This document shows positions 54,181-63,699 of a DNA stretch of 64,000 nt, piece after piece. Source of the DNA: Flavobacterium sp. DG2-3. Its GTDB lineage: Bacteria > Bacteroidota > Bacteroidia > Flavobacteriales > Flavobacteriaceae. The position numbers and the translations under genes were made by a program. The notes under the pieces are model-generated. The model saw only the letters and a program-made list of their open reading frames with translations. It made no database searches and had not been told where the DNA came from. The stretch's first letter is position 1; each line of letters opens with the position of its first letter. The DNA is taken from contig NZ_JAVAMB010000020.1 in NCBI RefSeq assembly GCF_030730925.1, positions 1 to 64,000 on the forward strand, written 5' to 3'.

Positions 54181-55875
54181 TTAACTCATAATAAGAATAA
54201 TCACAACTCCCCAGATAATCAGCAGTGTATTACCAACTGCGTAGGTTACCGTATACCCAAGCGCAGGAGTTTTGCTTTGCACGGCATCCTGCAAAGCGCC
54301 TAAAGCTGCGGTAGTGGTTCGTGCTCCAGCGGCACATCCTAACGTAATTATGGGGTGAAATTTAAAGACGTATCTTCCCAACAAAAGAGCCAGAATCAAC
54401 GGAATTGCTGTCGCAGCGGCACCGGCGATAAAAAGTCCCCAGCCTGCTTCGTGAAAACCTACAAGGAAACTTGGTCCCGCTGTGATTCCAACAACGGCGA
54501 TAAATATATTTAGACCTACATTATTCATTACCCATAAAGCAGGTTCCGGAATTCGTCCAAAAGTAGGATGCTGACCTCTAAGCCAACCAAAAACAAGTCC
54601 AGAAATCAAGGCGCCACCACTCGTGCTCAAACTAAGCGGAACCCCTCCAACTCGTAAAGTAAGCGCACCAACCAAACCTCCTAAAACAATTCCTAAACCA
54701 ACAAAAGCCATATCTGTCGTATTCGTTGGTCTGTCTGGATAACCGATATGGACTGCAGCCTGATCTACATCTTTTTTAGTGCCAACAAGTTCAATCATAT
54801 CTCCTTTTTGCAAAACCGTATTCGGTAAAATGGGCATATCTATTCCGGCACGTTTTAAAGATCTGATTATGACACCATGCGAAGATTTATTGTTTCTCAG
54901 TTCTGCTATGGTTTTATTCAGTACTTCTTTTTTTACAATCAAAACACTTAAGATTTCTACAGGGAAATTCAAAAGTTCTACGTCAAATACCTCTTTTTCG
55001 TTTACGGCGACATAATTCATCATAAACTCTCTTCTGCCTCCTAGCGCGATAACATCATTTTCTTCTACAATCGTATCTTTTGTAACGTCCATGATTTCTT
55101 TGCCTTTTCGAATTCGCTGAATAAATAAATGTCTTCCTTTACTTTCCAACTTTGCTTCGATCTCAGCAACTGTTTTATTGCAACCTTCTGATGCTGCAGA
55201 AATTTGATACGCATTGTAAATCACACGATCATAAGCCGATGCGATTCCGGGATCGTCACCAATGGAATCTCCTCCAAGCTGAATTTCGAGTTCTTTGGCT
55301 TTTTCGACAAGATTTCCGCCGAGTAATTTTGGCCCGATTGAAGCTAAAAGCCAAGCCGATCCTGCTGTTCCAAAAATATAAGTAACGGCATAAGCAACCG
55401 GAATTTTATTAATTAAATCGGTCTTTTGCTCTGCAGGAATTCCTAACTGATTAATGGTATCTGAGGCGACACCAATTACGGCTGAAATGGTTTGTGATCC
55501 TGCCAACATACCGGCTGTCAATCCCATATCGTACCCCATCAGTATGCCAATTAGGTACGGACAGACCAGACAAAAGACACAGACAATTGCGGCGTATAAC
55601 ATTTGTGGTAATCCGTCTTTTTTAAGTCCGCCAAAAAACTGGGGTCCAACACTGTAACCTACAGCAAATAAAAACATTAGAAAAAAAACAGACTTGACAT
55701 TTGGAGAAATTACAATATCCAGCTGTCCAACCAAGACCCCTACAAGCAAAACACTTGTTACCGTTCCTAAAGAGAAACTTCCAATTTTAAATTTTCCAAT
55801 AAAATATCCGAGAGATAAAGTGAGGAAAACAGCTAATTCCGGGTATTCTTTAAGTGTACTTACAATCCAATCCAT
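54181..55875 (-). CDS. aspT: Aspartate:alanine antiporter (AspT family)
   Basis: The 564-residue inner-membrane protein has an AAEx/YidE-type layout with about five N-terminal helices, two cytoplasmic TrkA-C (RCK_C) domains (about 205-290 and 295-380, with V-E-E-N-D-V-I-A-L-G-G and L-Q-K-G-D-M-I-E-L-V-G-T) and about six C-terminal helices with G-C-A-A-G-A-R-T-T. AspT exchanges aspartate for alanine; coupled to decarboxylation, this generates proton motive force in lactic acid bacteria. It is the first gene of the module, 38 bp after the exporter operon, so it either has a promoter inside that operon or is read through. Confidence 0.92.
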   Translation of the reverse strand: MDWIVSTLKEYPELAVFLTLSLGYFIGKFKIGSFSLGTVTSVLLVGVLVGQLDIVISPNVKSVFFLMFLFAVGYSVGPQFFGGLKKDGLPQMLYAAIVCVFCLVCPYLIGILMGYDMGLTAGMLAGSQTISAVIGVASDTINQLGIPAEQKTDLINKIPVAYAVTYIFGTAGSAWLLASIGPKLLGGNLVEKAKELEIQLGGDSIGDDPGIASAYDRVIYNAYQISAASEGCNKTVAEIEAKLESKGRHLFIQRIRKGKEIMDVTKDTIVEENDVIALGGRREFMMNYVAVNEKEVFDVELLNFPVEILSVLIVKKEVLNKTIAELRNNKSSHGVIIRSLKRAGIDMPILPNTVLQKGDMIELVGTKKDVDQAAVHIGYPDRPTNTTDMAFVGLGIVLGGLVGALTLRVGGVPLSLSTSGGALISGLVFGWLRGQHPTFGRIPEPALWVMNNVGLNIFIAVVGITAGPSFLVGFHEAGWGLFIAGAAATAIPLILALLLGRYVFKFHPIITLGCAAGARTTTAALGALQDAVQSKTPALGYTVTYAVGNTLLIIWGVVIILIMS

Positions 55876-55913
55876 AGCAATTTATTTATATAGGGTTAAT
55901 TCACTAAAAAACA

Positions 55914-57101
55914 TTACAAAAAAGAGAAGCGCTTTTTACGCCTAAAATCAGTCGTTGATAAATACAATAATCTGAGATGACAAACGGTGCTGTAAAATAC
56001 CAGCAGCATCATCAAATGCAGTAGCGTCGATGGGGTTTCGCGCAAACTTGCACCTGATTGTACAATTCCGGTGTACATGGCAATAAATGGTGTAGTAGGT
56101 AAAAGATTGGAGAGCCATCGCAATACAACTGGCAAGGATTCAAACGGCCAGCTGTAACCTGTAATTAGAAAAATGGGGTAAGTCGAAAATGCCATAACTT
56201 GCAGGCAAATGAGCTGAGATTTGAAAAAGGAACCGATAAACTGCGCCATCGGAATTAAAGTGATAATGAATAATAAGAGCAAAATGCCTAATTCAAAACC
56301 ATTTCCGCGCATGGGCAGATTTAGCAATTTGTAATTTACATTCAAAAAGAAAAATCCGTAGGAAGAAAAAAGTAGCAGATAGAATAATCCTTTGCCCCAA
56401 ATTCCGTTTGAAATTCCGTCGCTCAACCAATCCTTTAAACGAAAATGCTGTCGTTCTCCCGCCACACTTTCGGATAAACCAATAAGCAAAGTCTGCTGTA
56501 AAATTAAAGCCAGAAGTCCCGGCAATAAAAAAGCGCCATAACTCGATCGTTCATTAAACAACGGTCGATAATCTAAATTGACTGGCATCACATTATCCAT
56601 AGAAGCTGCTGTGCTCATACCTTCACTTTTCTGAAAATACTGCAGTCGCACTCCTGCTCCAATCGTTAAGCAGATTTGTTGGACGCTCATTAGCAAATCA
56701 CTTGAAGGTATAAAACGGGCTGCGTTAACAGCAAGCACCACATTGCTTTGTTTTAAACTGAGCAAGTTTTTTTCTATACCTTCTGGAATATAAAAATAGC
56801 CTTGACAGTTTCCACTATACATCGCTTCCTGAGCTTCTTTCAAATTAGAAAAATGAATTAAATCTACTATTGGAGAATTGTCAATATTCTGTTGCAACAA
56901 ACGCGATAACTGCGATTGATCATCATCGACAACGGCAAGTTTGACTTCAAATTCTTCTTTATTGATATAAATGCTTCCATAGAAAAACGCATACAGCAAA
57001 GGCGCAATAAGCACTGTGAGCAGTACACTATGATCCTTAGCGATCAATCTGGCTTCTCTTAAAAAGAGCTTAATCAGCGACTGTTGTGATTTTTCTTTCA
57101 T
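55914..57101 (-). CDS. ABC-2 type exporter permease (second)
   Basis: The 395-residue protein has one N-terminal helix, a large periplasmic domain (about 50-190, V-V-D-D-D-Q-S) and five C-terminal helices, as in ABC2_membrane_3/YbhR-YhhJ permeases. The short F-x-x-x-Y-P-I-F-L-I-T-G-Y-S-W-P-F-E block in the membrane part is typical. Its start overlaps the first permease gene by 32 bp. The two permeases should form a heterodimer with HlyD and TolC partners. Confidence 0.85.
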   Translation of the reverse strand: MKEKSQQSLIKLFLREARLIAKDHSVLLTVLIAPLLYAFFYGSIYINKEEFEVKLAVVDDDQSQLSRLLQQNIDNSPIVDLIHFSNLKEAQEAMYSGNCQGYFYIPEGIEKNLLSLKQSNVVLAVNAARFIPSSDLLMSVQQICLTIGAGVRLQYFQKSEGMSTAASMDNVMPVNLDYRPLFNERSSYGAFLLPGLLALILQQTLLIGLSESVAGERQHFRLKDWLSDGISNGIWGKGLFYLLLFSSYGFFFLNVNYKLLNLPMRGNGFELGILLLLFIITLIPMAQFIGSFFKSQLICLQVMAFSTYPIFLITGYSWPFESLPVVLRWLSNLLPTTPFIAMYTGIVQSGASLRETPSTLLHLMMLLVFYSTVCHLRLLYLSTTDFRRKKRFSFL

Positions 57102-58254
57102 CTCTGATTAAATTAAATTGACGTTGAAATAATAAAATAGCTGTTGGAAACATGACCAAACAGAACAATCCCAATTTCTTAAGATCCCCCAAAGCATAAT
57201 GCATCGGTAGATTCATATAATAAACTTTAAAAAATCCATCCAAAAAAGAGGTATAAGGCATGATAAGCGCATAATACTGATCGTACCACGGCATTGCCCA
57301 GCGCGGAAATGTAAAGCCGCTAAAAACAAAGGCCGGAGAAGTATAAAACAAAGCCACGTCGCCCGAAAGCATGACATCTTTAAATAAGGCCGAAATAAAC
57401 ATTCCGATTCCGATGCAAGCCAAAGACAATAACGTATAAATGACAAAAAATTTGCCTGTTGCCGCACCAACTCCAATATCAAAAAAAGGAAAAACGATAA
57501 AAGCAATCAAAGCAAAATTGATCCAACTTACGGCAAGGTGAGCAAAAGTTTTACCGACAATTGCATTGATTACAGAACCATTGGCACATTCGTACAATTC
57601 ATCCATAGTTCCCGTTACCCACTCATAATTTAAAGCCAGCATACAGCTGATAATCAAAATCATCTGCATTCCGACGGTTATTAAGCCTGGAACGAGATAT
57701 TCCTGATAATTATAAGTCGGATTATAAAGCTGATATGTATTCAGATTTATAGGATTTGCAATTGCCATTGCGCGATCTGCTTTCATTCCCGTTTTTTCAA
57801 GCTTTTGCAAAATGATTCCTGTGCTTCCGGTAATAATTACCTGAGCAGCTGCTTTGTACACCAATTTTGCCGGAACAAGTGATCCTGCATTGGTATAAAG
57901 CGTAACATTGCTTGGATGTCTTTTATAAATATTTTTTTCCAGATCTTTCGGAAAATGAATCGCTCCCAAAATCTTGCCTTGCTGAATCAGTTTTCTAACT
58001 TCTTCTTCACTAAAAACCCTGCGGGTAATTTGTAAAGCTTCCTGCTGTCCCAATAAAAAAGTAAGCTGACGGCTAACCGTACTTTGATCTTCATCCCAAA
58101 CGGCAAATGCTAAATGTTTGGCATCATGTTTTTGATAAATAAAAGCATAAAAAGAAAACAGAATTACAGGAATAACAAGCATCACCAAGTAAAAAACTTT
58201 TAAACTCAGAATGCGTTTCCATTCGCGTATGATTATGTTTCCGATGGTACTCAT
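57070..58254 (-). CDS. ABC-2 type exporter permease (first)
   Basis: The 394-residue protein has the same topology as its partner: N-terminal helix (about 18-40), periplasmic domain starting A-V-W-D-E-D-Q-S and C-terminal helices with F-V-F-S-G-F-T-F-P-R-W-A-M-P. The start overlaps the stop of the HlyD-like gene by 4 bp (ATGA). No Walker A or LSGGQ motif occurs in it or in any gene of the operon, so the energising ATPase must be encoded elsewhere. Confidence 0.85.
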   Translation of the reverse strand: MSTIGNIIIREWKRILSLKVFYLVMLVIPVILFSFYAFIYQKHDAKHLAFAVWDEDQSTVSRQLTFLLGQQEALQITRRVFSEEEVRKLIQQGKILGAIHFPKDLEKNIYKRHPSNVTLYTNAGSLVPAKLVYKAAAQVIITGSTGIILQKLEKTGMKADRAMAIANPINLNTYQLYNPTYNYQEYLVPGLITVGMQMILIISCMLALNYEWVTGTMDELYECANGSVINAIVGKTFAHLAVSWINFALIAFIVFPFFDIGVGAATGKFFVIYTLLSLACIGIGMFISALFKDVMLSGDVALFYTSPAFVFSGFTFPRWAMPWYDQYYALIMPYTSFLDGFFKVYYMNLPMHYALGDLKKLGLFCLVMFPTAILLFQRQFNLIRDERKITTVAD

Positions 58255-59243
58255 TTTGGCAGAATTAATGAAGCAGTCATTCCAGACCGCAATCCTTTAA
58301 TTTGTGATAGGTTTTGAGGTTTTAATTCGATCGTAAAAGTTCGAAGTTCAAATTCGCCTTTATCTTTTGACGGAACCCAATTGGCAAACTCTAATGATGG
58401 CGCAATCGCGCTCACCTCAACAGGAAAAGTCTCTGGTTTACAGCCAGGAACTTTTACAGCTGCTTTGCTTCCGACTTGAAGTAAATTGGCTTTGTCTTGG
58501 CGAATGTTGAATTTTATAATTGTGGAGTTTTCTTTCTCAATCGTCATCATCGGATAACCAATAGAAACGATTTCTCCCTGATGCGTCACTAAGCTCGAAA
58601 TAACCCCAGTTGCGGGCGCATGTACTTTCGTATTATCTCCCAAAGCTTTAGTAAGTTCATACGCTTGTTCGGCTTGTTTTACGATTGCATCTGCGGTTTT
58701 AATCAGTTCTGGACGCGCTCCGTCTTTTAACATTTTAAGATTTAACTTTGCCGTTTCCATTTCTTTTTTGGCAGCTTGAAATTTAAAATAGAAAACATCT
58801 TTTTCTTGTCCAGAAATCACATCGGCATTGTACAAACGTTCCATGCGATCGTAAGTCGTACTGAATAATTTGTATTGTTCCTCACTGATCTGATATAACT
58901 TTGAAGTTGCCTCGATAAGTTCAGGCCTTGCGCCTTTCGTTAACAATTCCTGCTGTCCTTTTGCAGCATCAATCGCAGATAAAGCCTGTGCCTTGATCGC
59001 ATTTATTTCGTTAGAACGAAGTATTGCTACCAATTGTCCCGCTTTTACAGTATCGCCTTGTTTTACCAATAAAGAATCCAATCTTCCCGGAAATTCAGCC
59101 GCGACATCTACACTAGACGCATCCACCATTCCGATAAAATTATCATCAGAATCTTCACCGTTCTTCAAAAAAAAGAATAACGCTACAGCTAAAACCACTA
59201 GAGGAATAAGCAGTGCCCAGTAATTTTTTAAAATATCTTTCAT
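58251..59243 (-). CDS. HlyD/YbhG-type membrane fusion protein
   Basis: The 330-residue protein has an N-terminal transmembrane helix (about 10-26), then a lipoyl half (V-A-A-E-F-P-G-R-L-D-S-L-L-V-K-Q-G-D-T-V) and a helical hairpin. A duplicated K-G-A-R-P-E-L-I-E / D-G-A-R-P-E-L-I-K motif is diagnostic of the YbhG/YhiI group. The second lipoyl half (H-A-P-A-T-G-V-I-S) and a beta barrel follow. It bridges the permeases to TolC. It starts one base before the TolC gene ends, on the same transcript. Confidence 0.92.
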   Translation of the reverse strand: MKDILKNYWALLIPLVVLAVALFFFLKNGEDSDDNFIGMVDASSVDVAAEFPGRLDSLLVKQGDTVKAGQLVAILRSNEINAIKAQALSAIDAAKGQQELLTKGARPELIEATSKLYQISEEQYKLFSTTYDRMERLYNADVISGQEKDVFYFKFQAAKKEMETAKLNLKMLKDGARPELIKTADAIVKQAEQAYELTKALGDNTKVHAPATGVISSLVTHQGEIVSIGYPMMTIEKENSTIIKFNIRQDKANLLQVGSKAAVKVPGCKPETFPVEVSAIAPSLEFANWVPSKDKGEFELRTFTIELKPQNLSQIKGLRSGMTASLILPK

Positions 59244-60689
59244 CTATTGAATAAATTGAGTGATTTTTGTTGGTTCTCCAATACTGTTAAAATACTCTGC
59301 AAGTGCTATATAATAGCCCAAAACTGCCGTATAATAGCCTTTATCTATTTCAGATTCAATCAGTAAAGCGTCGTTGACATCTTTGGGTGATGAGAGCTGA
59401 TTCATCATTCTTTGTGTAATTAGTTTCGTGGTTGTAAAGGCTTCTTTTCTTGCCGCGTCTAATGCCATAACATCTTTCTCAAAGGAGTCCAATTTATTTT
59501 TAGCTACTTTGGATTGCATCTTAAGCATCTGACTTGCATTTTCTTCTCCTAATCTGGCTTCTTCAATTAATTGTTTGCTTGCTTGAACGCGTTTGCCTGT
59601 CTGTGCGTTAAACAATGTCCATTGTAATTCCAGCGCCACAAACCAATTCGGAATTGTTACAGGCAGATCTTTTTGGTAGAGATTAAAATTTCCCACCGCA
59701 AAGAGATTGGGTAAGAATAAAGATTTGCTAATTTTTTCTGTCGCTTCTGCGAAAGCTATTTTGCTGTTGGCCACTTGATAGGTGGGATTTGAAAGCCAAA
59801 AATCTTTTAGCGGTTCATTTAGATTAACGGCATTGTATCTTAAAGTATCTGAAATTGTCAGATTAGAATCCAAATCAATTCCGATTAGCTTATTTAATTC
59901 AATTTGAGCATTTTGCTTTTCGTTTGAAATGGTATTAAACTGACTTTCAGCCTGAATCAAAATTACGTTCGTCCAGTTTTTTTGATACGGAGGCAAGATT
60001 TCATTCTTAACAGATTCTTCTGCGTAGTTTTTATTTTTATTTAAAGCCTCAACAATGGTGCGCTGTTTATGAATCAAAGAATTCAAATATAAAATCCTGA
60101 CGTACTGAAGTGTAATTAAAAAGTCAATTTCTTTGCCAACAAGATCCACGTTAAATTCAGCAGATTTAACGACAGATTTTGCCACATTAATAGAGGAATT
60201 TAATTTATTTCCTAAATAAAGTGGCTGCCTCACTCCTACACCAGCCAGAAAATAAGACTGTTCGCTTAACGAAGGATTATAATTGGGGTAAATTCCGCCA
60301 ATTATGGTTTTCGAAGTATTGTAAATTCGATCCTGTGCGGCCTGAGGCAAATTATTCCCCGTTATTTCATTAAAGATCTGATTTGCTGTATTAACACTTT
60401 GCTTTGACGAACCTTCTACGATTCCGTCTTTAACAGTTTGCAGATTAATGGTTAAAGGACTGCTTAAATAGGTATAACTCGAGAGAAGATCTATTTTAGG
60501 AAAATAACTGTTTTTTTCTGCCTGTAGATTGTACTGAACCGTTTTCAATCCAGATTGGGCTTGCTTTAGCGTAATGTTATTTTCTTTGGCGGTTGCAAAA
60601 CAATATTCCAGAGATACTTTTTCCTGGCCTCTTACGCAGAAAGTAAAAAGAAATTGAAGCAGCAGAAAAATACGTAATCTTATTCTCAT
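59244..60689 (-). CDS. TolC-family outer-membrane efflux protein
   Basis: The 481-residue protein has a signal peptide ending C-V-R-G-Q-E. Two repeats of the OEP fold are visible: S-L-E-Y-C-F-A-T-A-K-E-N-N opening and the long helices with Q-A-E-S-Q-F-N-T, then L-A-V-G-N-F-N-L and a second helical pair. It is the first gene of the four-gene exporter operon and probably the trimeric exit duct. A perfect inverted repeat lies about 70 bp upstream. Confidence 0.92.
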   Translation of the reverse strand: MRIRLRIFLLLQFLFTFCVRGQEKVSLEYCFATAKENNITLKQAQSGLKTVQYNLQAEKNSYFPKIDLLSSYTYLSSPLTINLQTVKDGIVEGSSKQSVNTANQIFNEITGNNLPQAAQDRIYNTSKTIIGGIYPNYNPSLSEQSYFLAGVGVRQPLYLGNKLNSSINVAKSVVKSAEFNVDLVGKEIDFLITLQYVRILYLNSLIHKQRTIVEALNKNKNYAEESVKNEILPPYQKNWTNVILIQAESQFNTISNEKQNAQIELNKLIGIDLDSNLTISDTLRYNAVNLNEPLKDFWLSNPTYQVANSKIAFAEATEKISKSLFLPNLFAVGNFNLYQKDLPVTIPNWFVALELQWTLFNAQTGKRVQASKQLIEEARLGEENASQMLKMQSKVAKNKLDSFEKDVMALDAARKEAFTTTKLITQRMMNQLSSPKDVNDALLIESEIDKGYYTAVLGYYIALAEYFNSIGEPTKITQFIQ

Positions 60690-61000
60690 TCTTGAAATGC
60701 ATTTATGTTTAACAATCGGATTTTAAAATTAAACATAAATAGAACCTAAAGTCCTGATAATAGGTTGCATATTATAATGTGCAACCTATTTGGGGATTCT
60801 GCAACATGAGTAAAATAGAGTTAAATGTCCTTTTTTTATAGTAAACGGTTAAAGAAATTTCTATTTTAGAAAAATCGTTTAGTCTCAGGAAAATAAGTCT
60901 TCTGTTTACTTCTGTTTTTAAATTTAAAACCCAAAGAGTCCAAGCTTCATTAGCTTTTATCTCATTTTTTTCTTAACTTGTAAATACCAAACCAAAAAAT
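60690..61000. other. Divergent intergenic region, no gene
   Basis: This 311-bp AT-rich gap lies between the exporter operon (left, minus strand) and a lipoprotein gene (right, plus strand). Apart from the inverted repeat at 60759-60790 I see no open frame or RNA gene, and no clear TAnnTTTG promoter on either strand. Confidence 0.6.
60759..60790. promoter_or_regulatory. Perfect 11-bp inverted repeat, candidate operator for the exporter
   Basis: AATAGGTTGCA (60759-60769) and TGCAACCTATT (60780-60790) are exact inverted repeats around a 10-nt AT spacer. The size and spacing fit a dimeric repressor site (TetR or MarR type). It stands about 70 bp before the tolC start codon. A further GCAAC half-site occurs at 60800-60804. 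No regulator gene lies next to it in the window. Confidence 0.5.
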
Positions 61001-61576
61001 ATGTCTTTACAAAAATCCATTCTTATAGTTTTCGCTTTTCTACTTTTTTCGTGCAACAACAAAAAAGAAGAGGAACTCGTCAAGAGGGAAAACGAGCTTT
61101 TACAGCGTGAACAGCAGTTTGCAGACAAAGAAGCCGAATATGAATCTTTACTAAAAATGAGAGACAGTCTTTCGGCATTAGTACAAACCAAAGACACAAT
61201 TGCTGAAATTAAAAACTGGCCCGAAAATCTTGCACAAGATTGGAACAGTAAAATGGTCTGCAAGGAATCGAATTGCAGTAATTATGTAATTGGCGATCAG
61301 CGAAGCGAAAATTGGAAATTTACTTCAGATTCTACTGGCATTTATGCCAATGTACTCAATAACAACAAACTGATTCGCGTATTTAAAGCACAATACGATC
61401 CTGATAAAATACTATTAGAATCTGTAAAAGACAGTACGGTTAAAAATGTAACCAAATTTAATGTGATGCTAAATGATATTAAAAAGAATGTCATAAAAGG
61501 CACGCAAACTATAACTGGACAGGACAACTGTAAAGCAGTATTTTCGGTTGAGCTAACTCCTATCCAAAAAAAATAA
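61001..61576 (+). CDS. Hypothetical lipoprotein with coiled coil
   Basis: The 191-residue protein has lipobox L-L-F-S-C (Cys18). A charged coiled coil (about 22-60, with K-R-E-N-E-L-L-Q-R-E-Q-Q) precedes a compact domain with two close Cys in V-C-K-E-S-N-C and a third in D-N-C-K-A. No family recognised. It is divergent from the exporter operon and 3 bp before the antiporter gene, so it is probably co-transcribed with that. Confidence 0.75.
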   Translation: MSLQKSILIVFAFLLFSCNNKKEEELVKRENELLQREQQFADKEAEYESLLKMRDSLSALVQTKDTIAEIKNWPENLAQDWNSKMVCKESNCSNYVIGDQRSENWKFTSDSTGIYANVLNNNKLIRVFKAQYDPDKILLESVKDSTVKNVTKFNVMLNDIKKNVIKGTQTITGQDNCKAVFSVELTPIQKK

Positions 61577-61579
61577 CGA

Positions 61580-63697
61580 ATGTTTCTTAGTATACACCAT
61601 ATCAGCCTTCCAATAGAGGATCCTTTATTGAAATTTCTAATAGAACTTATTATCATATTATGCATACCCTTGCTGCTTAATAAAATTAAAGTTCCTCATC
61701 TTCTCGGACTTATTATTGCTGGTGCTCTAATTGGTCCAAACGGATTTGGCGTCCTCTCCAGAGACAGTAGTATTGTAGTCACGGGAACTACGGGTTTATT
61801 ATATATTATGTTTCTGGCTGGTCTTGAAATTGATATGGGCGATTTTAAGAAAAATAAATGGAAAAGCATCACTTTTTCTATTTATACTTTTGCCGCGCCA
61901 TTTATACTCGGTTTTTTAGGCGGTTATTATATCCTGAATTTTTCTCTGCTTACTTCTGTGCTTTTTGCCAGTCTTTTCTCTTCTCATACTTTGGTAGTTT
62001 ATCCGATGATAAGCAGTATGGGAATTTCTAAAAATCTTGCCGTAAATGTTACTGTAGGAGGTACAATGATTACAGACGTTCTTTCGCTTCTTGTGTTGGC
62101 AGTAGTAGTCGGAATGTCACAAGGAGAAGTCGGAACCGCATTTTGGTTGCAATTATCTATCTCAATGATTTTATTTACACTGATAGTTCTATTAGTGTTT
62201 CCGATTATTGCGCGTTGGTTTTTCAAGAATGTATCAGACAAAATATCACAGTATATTTTTGTGATTGTAATGATTTATCTCGCGGCATTGCTTGCAGAAC
62301 TTGCAGGAATTGAAGCCATTATTGGAGCCTTTTTTGCTGGTCTTGCCCTTAACAGGCTTATACCGCATACCTCATCATTAATGAATCGTGTAGAATTTGT
62401 CGGGAATGCTATTTTTATTCCGTTCTTTCTAATTAGTGTAGGTATGCTGATCGATTTTAATGCTTTCATTCAAAGTTGGGAAACACTTGGTGTTGCTACA
62501 ATAATGCTTATTGCTTCTATCTGCGGTAAATATGTAGCGGCCTATTTAACCAAAAAGACTTTCAAACTTACCAATGATGAAGGACAGCTTATATTCGGAC
62601 TGAGTTCGGCATCGGCTGCTGCTACCCTTGCCTCTGTAATGGTTGGATATAATATTATTATTGGCGAAACTGCAACTGGAGAACCGCTAAGACTTTTAAA
62701 TGAACACGTTCTTAACGGCAGTATTCTTCTTATACTCGTTTCTTGTACGGTTTCTTCTTTTGTTTCGATGGCAAGCGCACAGCGAATTGCACAGGCGGAT
62801 AATGACAATACGGTATCTGGAAATAATGAAGAGACTGAGAATATACTTCTTGCCCTTAATCATAAAGATACAGTAGAAAAGATGGTTAATCTTGGAATGC
62901 TGGTTAAAACGAAGAAAAATAAACAGCTCTTTGGAATTAATATTATTAATGAAGATGCGAATGAATCATCGGTAAAAAATGCTGAAAAAATATTGGGCGA
63001 TGCTGTAAACACTGCTTCGGCTGCAGATGTAAAACTCAACGCCATCACACGTCATGATACGGATGTGGTGCGCGGAATCAATAATGCCATAAAAGAACAT
63101 AATATCACAGACTTAATAATCGGTTTGGAAGAAAACAAAGGTTTTTCTGCTTCTTTTACTTATAATCTTTATAACGGTTATCTTCATAATAAAAACATCA
63201 ATTTATTAGTGTATCATGGCATACAGCCTATTGGCACTATCAAAAAATATATTGTACTGATTCCTTCTGAAGCAGAAAAAGATGCCGGTTTTTTTCATTC
63301 GATGCTAAAAATTTGGAATATTGGACGAAATTCAGGAGCTACAATCAGTTTTTATGGAAATGATCGAACCATGCAAATTTTAACTCGAATTGCCAAAAAA
63401 GCTGATATTGAAGGTGAATTTAATGTAGTCAAAAGCTGGTCGGAAGCCGAAAATAAAGCTTACAATTTAAAAGAAGACGAAGGGCTTATTATTTTGATGG
63501 CAGACAGAGGAATGCATTCTTATTTCCCACAGATGCGTGAAGTACCAGAATTACTGAATAAAAACCTGAGCAATAATAATTACTTGCTTATTTTTCCTTT
63601 TTCAAAAACTCTTGAAAATACAACCGAAAAAAGAGCAGTAAGCAACGTCGATGATTTTGCTGAAATTGGAAATATTATTGGAAGGATTTTTAAATAA
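61580..63697 (+). CDS. CPA2-type cation:proton antiporter with C-terminal USP-like domain
   Basis: The 705-residue protein's residues about 15-400 hold twelve or so transmembrane helices of the Na+/H+ exchanger (KefB-like, CPA2) fold, with H-L-L-G-L-I-I-A-G-A-L-I-G-P near the start and G-A-F-F-A-G-L-A-L-N-R in the middle. After about residue 415 a cytoplasmic part with two UspA-like halves (L-L-A-L-N-H-K-D-T and G-L-E-E-N-K) follows. Such proteins regulate ion or pH balance. It converges on an MFS gene with only 2 bp between stops. Confidence 0.9.
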   Translation: MFLSIHHISLPIEDPLLKFLIELIIILCIPLLLNKIKVPHLLGLIIAGALIGPNGFGVLSRDSSIVVTGTTGLLYIMFLAGLEIDMGDFKKNKWKSITFSIYTFAAPFILGFLGGYYILNFSLLTSVLFASLFSSHTLVVYPMISSMGISKNLAVNVTVGGTMITDVLSLLVLAVVVGMSQGEVGTAFWLQLSISMILFTLIVLLVFPIIARWFFKNVSDKISQYIFVIVMIYLAALLAELAGIEAIIGAFFAGLALNRLIPHTSSLMNRVEFVGNAIFIPFFLISVGMLIDFNAFIQSWETLGVATIMLIASICGKYVAAYLTKKTFKLTNDEGQLIFGLSSASAAATLASVMVGYNIIIGETATGEPLRLLNEHVLNGSILLILVSCTVSSFVSMASAQRIAQADNDNTVSGNNEETENILLALNHKDTVEKMVNLGMLVKTKKNKQLFGINIINEDANESSVKNAEKILGDAVNTASAADVKLNAITRHDTDVVRGINNAIKEHNITDLIIGLEENKGFSASFTYNLYNGYLHNKNINLLVYHGIQPIGTIKKYIVLIPSEAEKDAGFFHSMLKIWNIGRNSGATISFYGNDRTMQILTRIAKKADIEGEFNVVKSWSEAENKAYNLKEDEGLIILMADRGMHSYFPQMREVPELLNKNLSNNNYLLIFPFSKTLENTTEKRAVSNVDDFAEIGNIIGRIFK

Positions 63698-63699
63698 AA

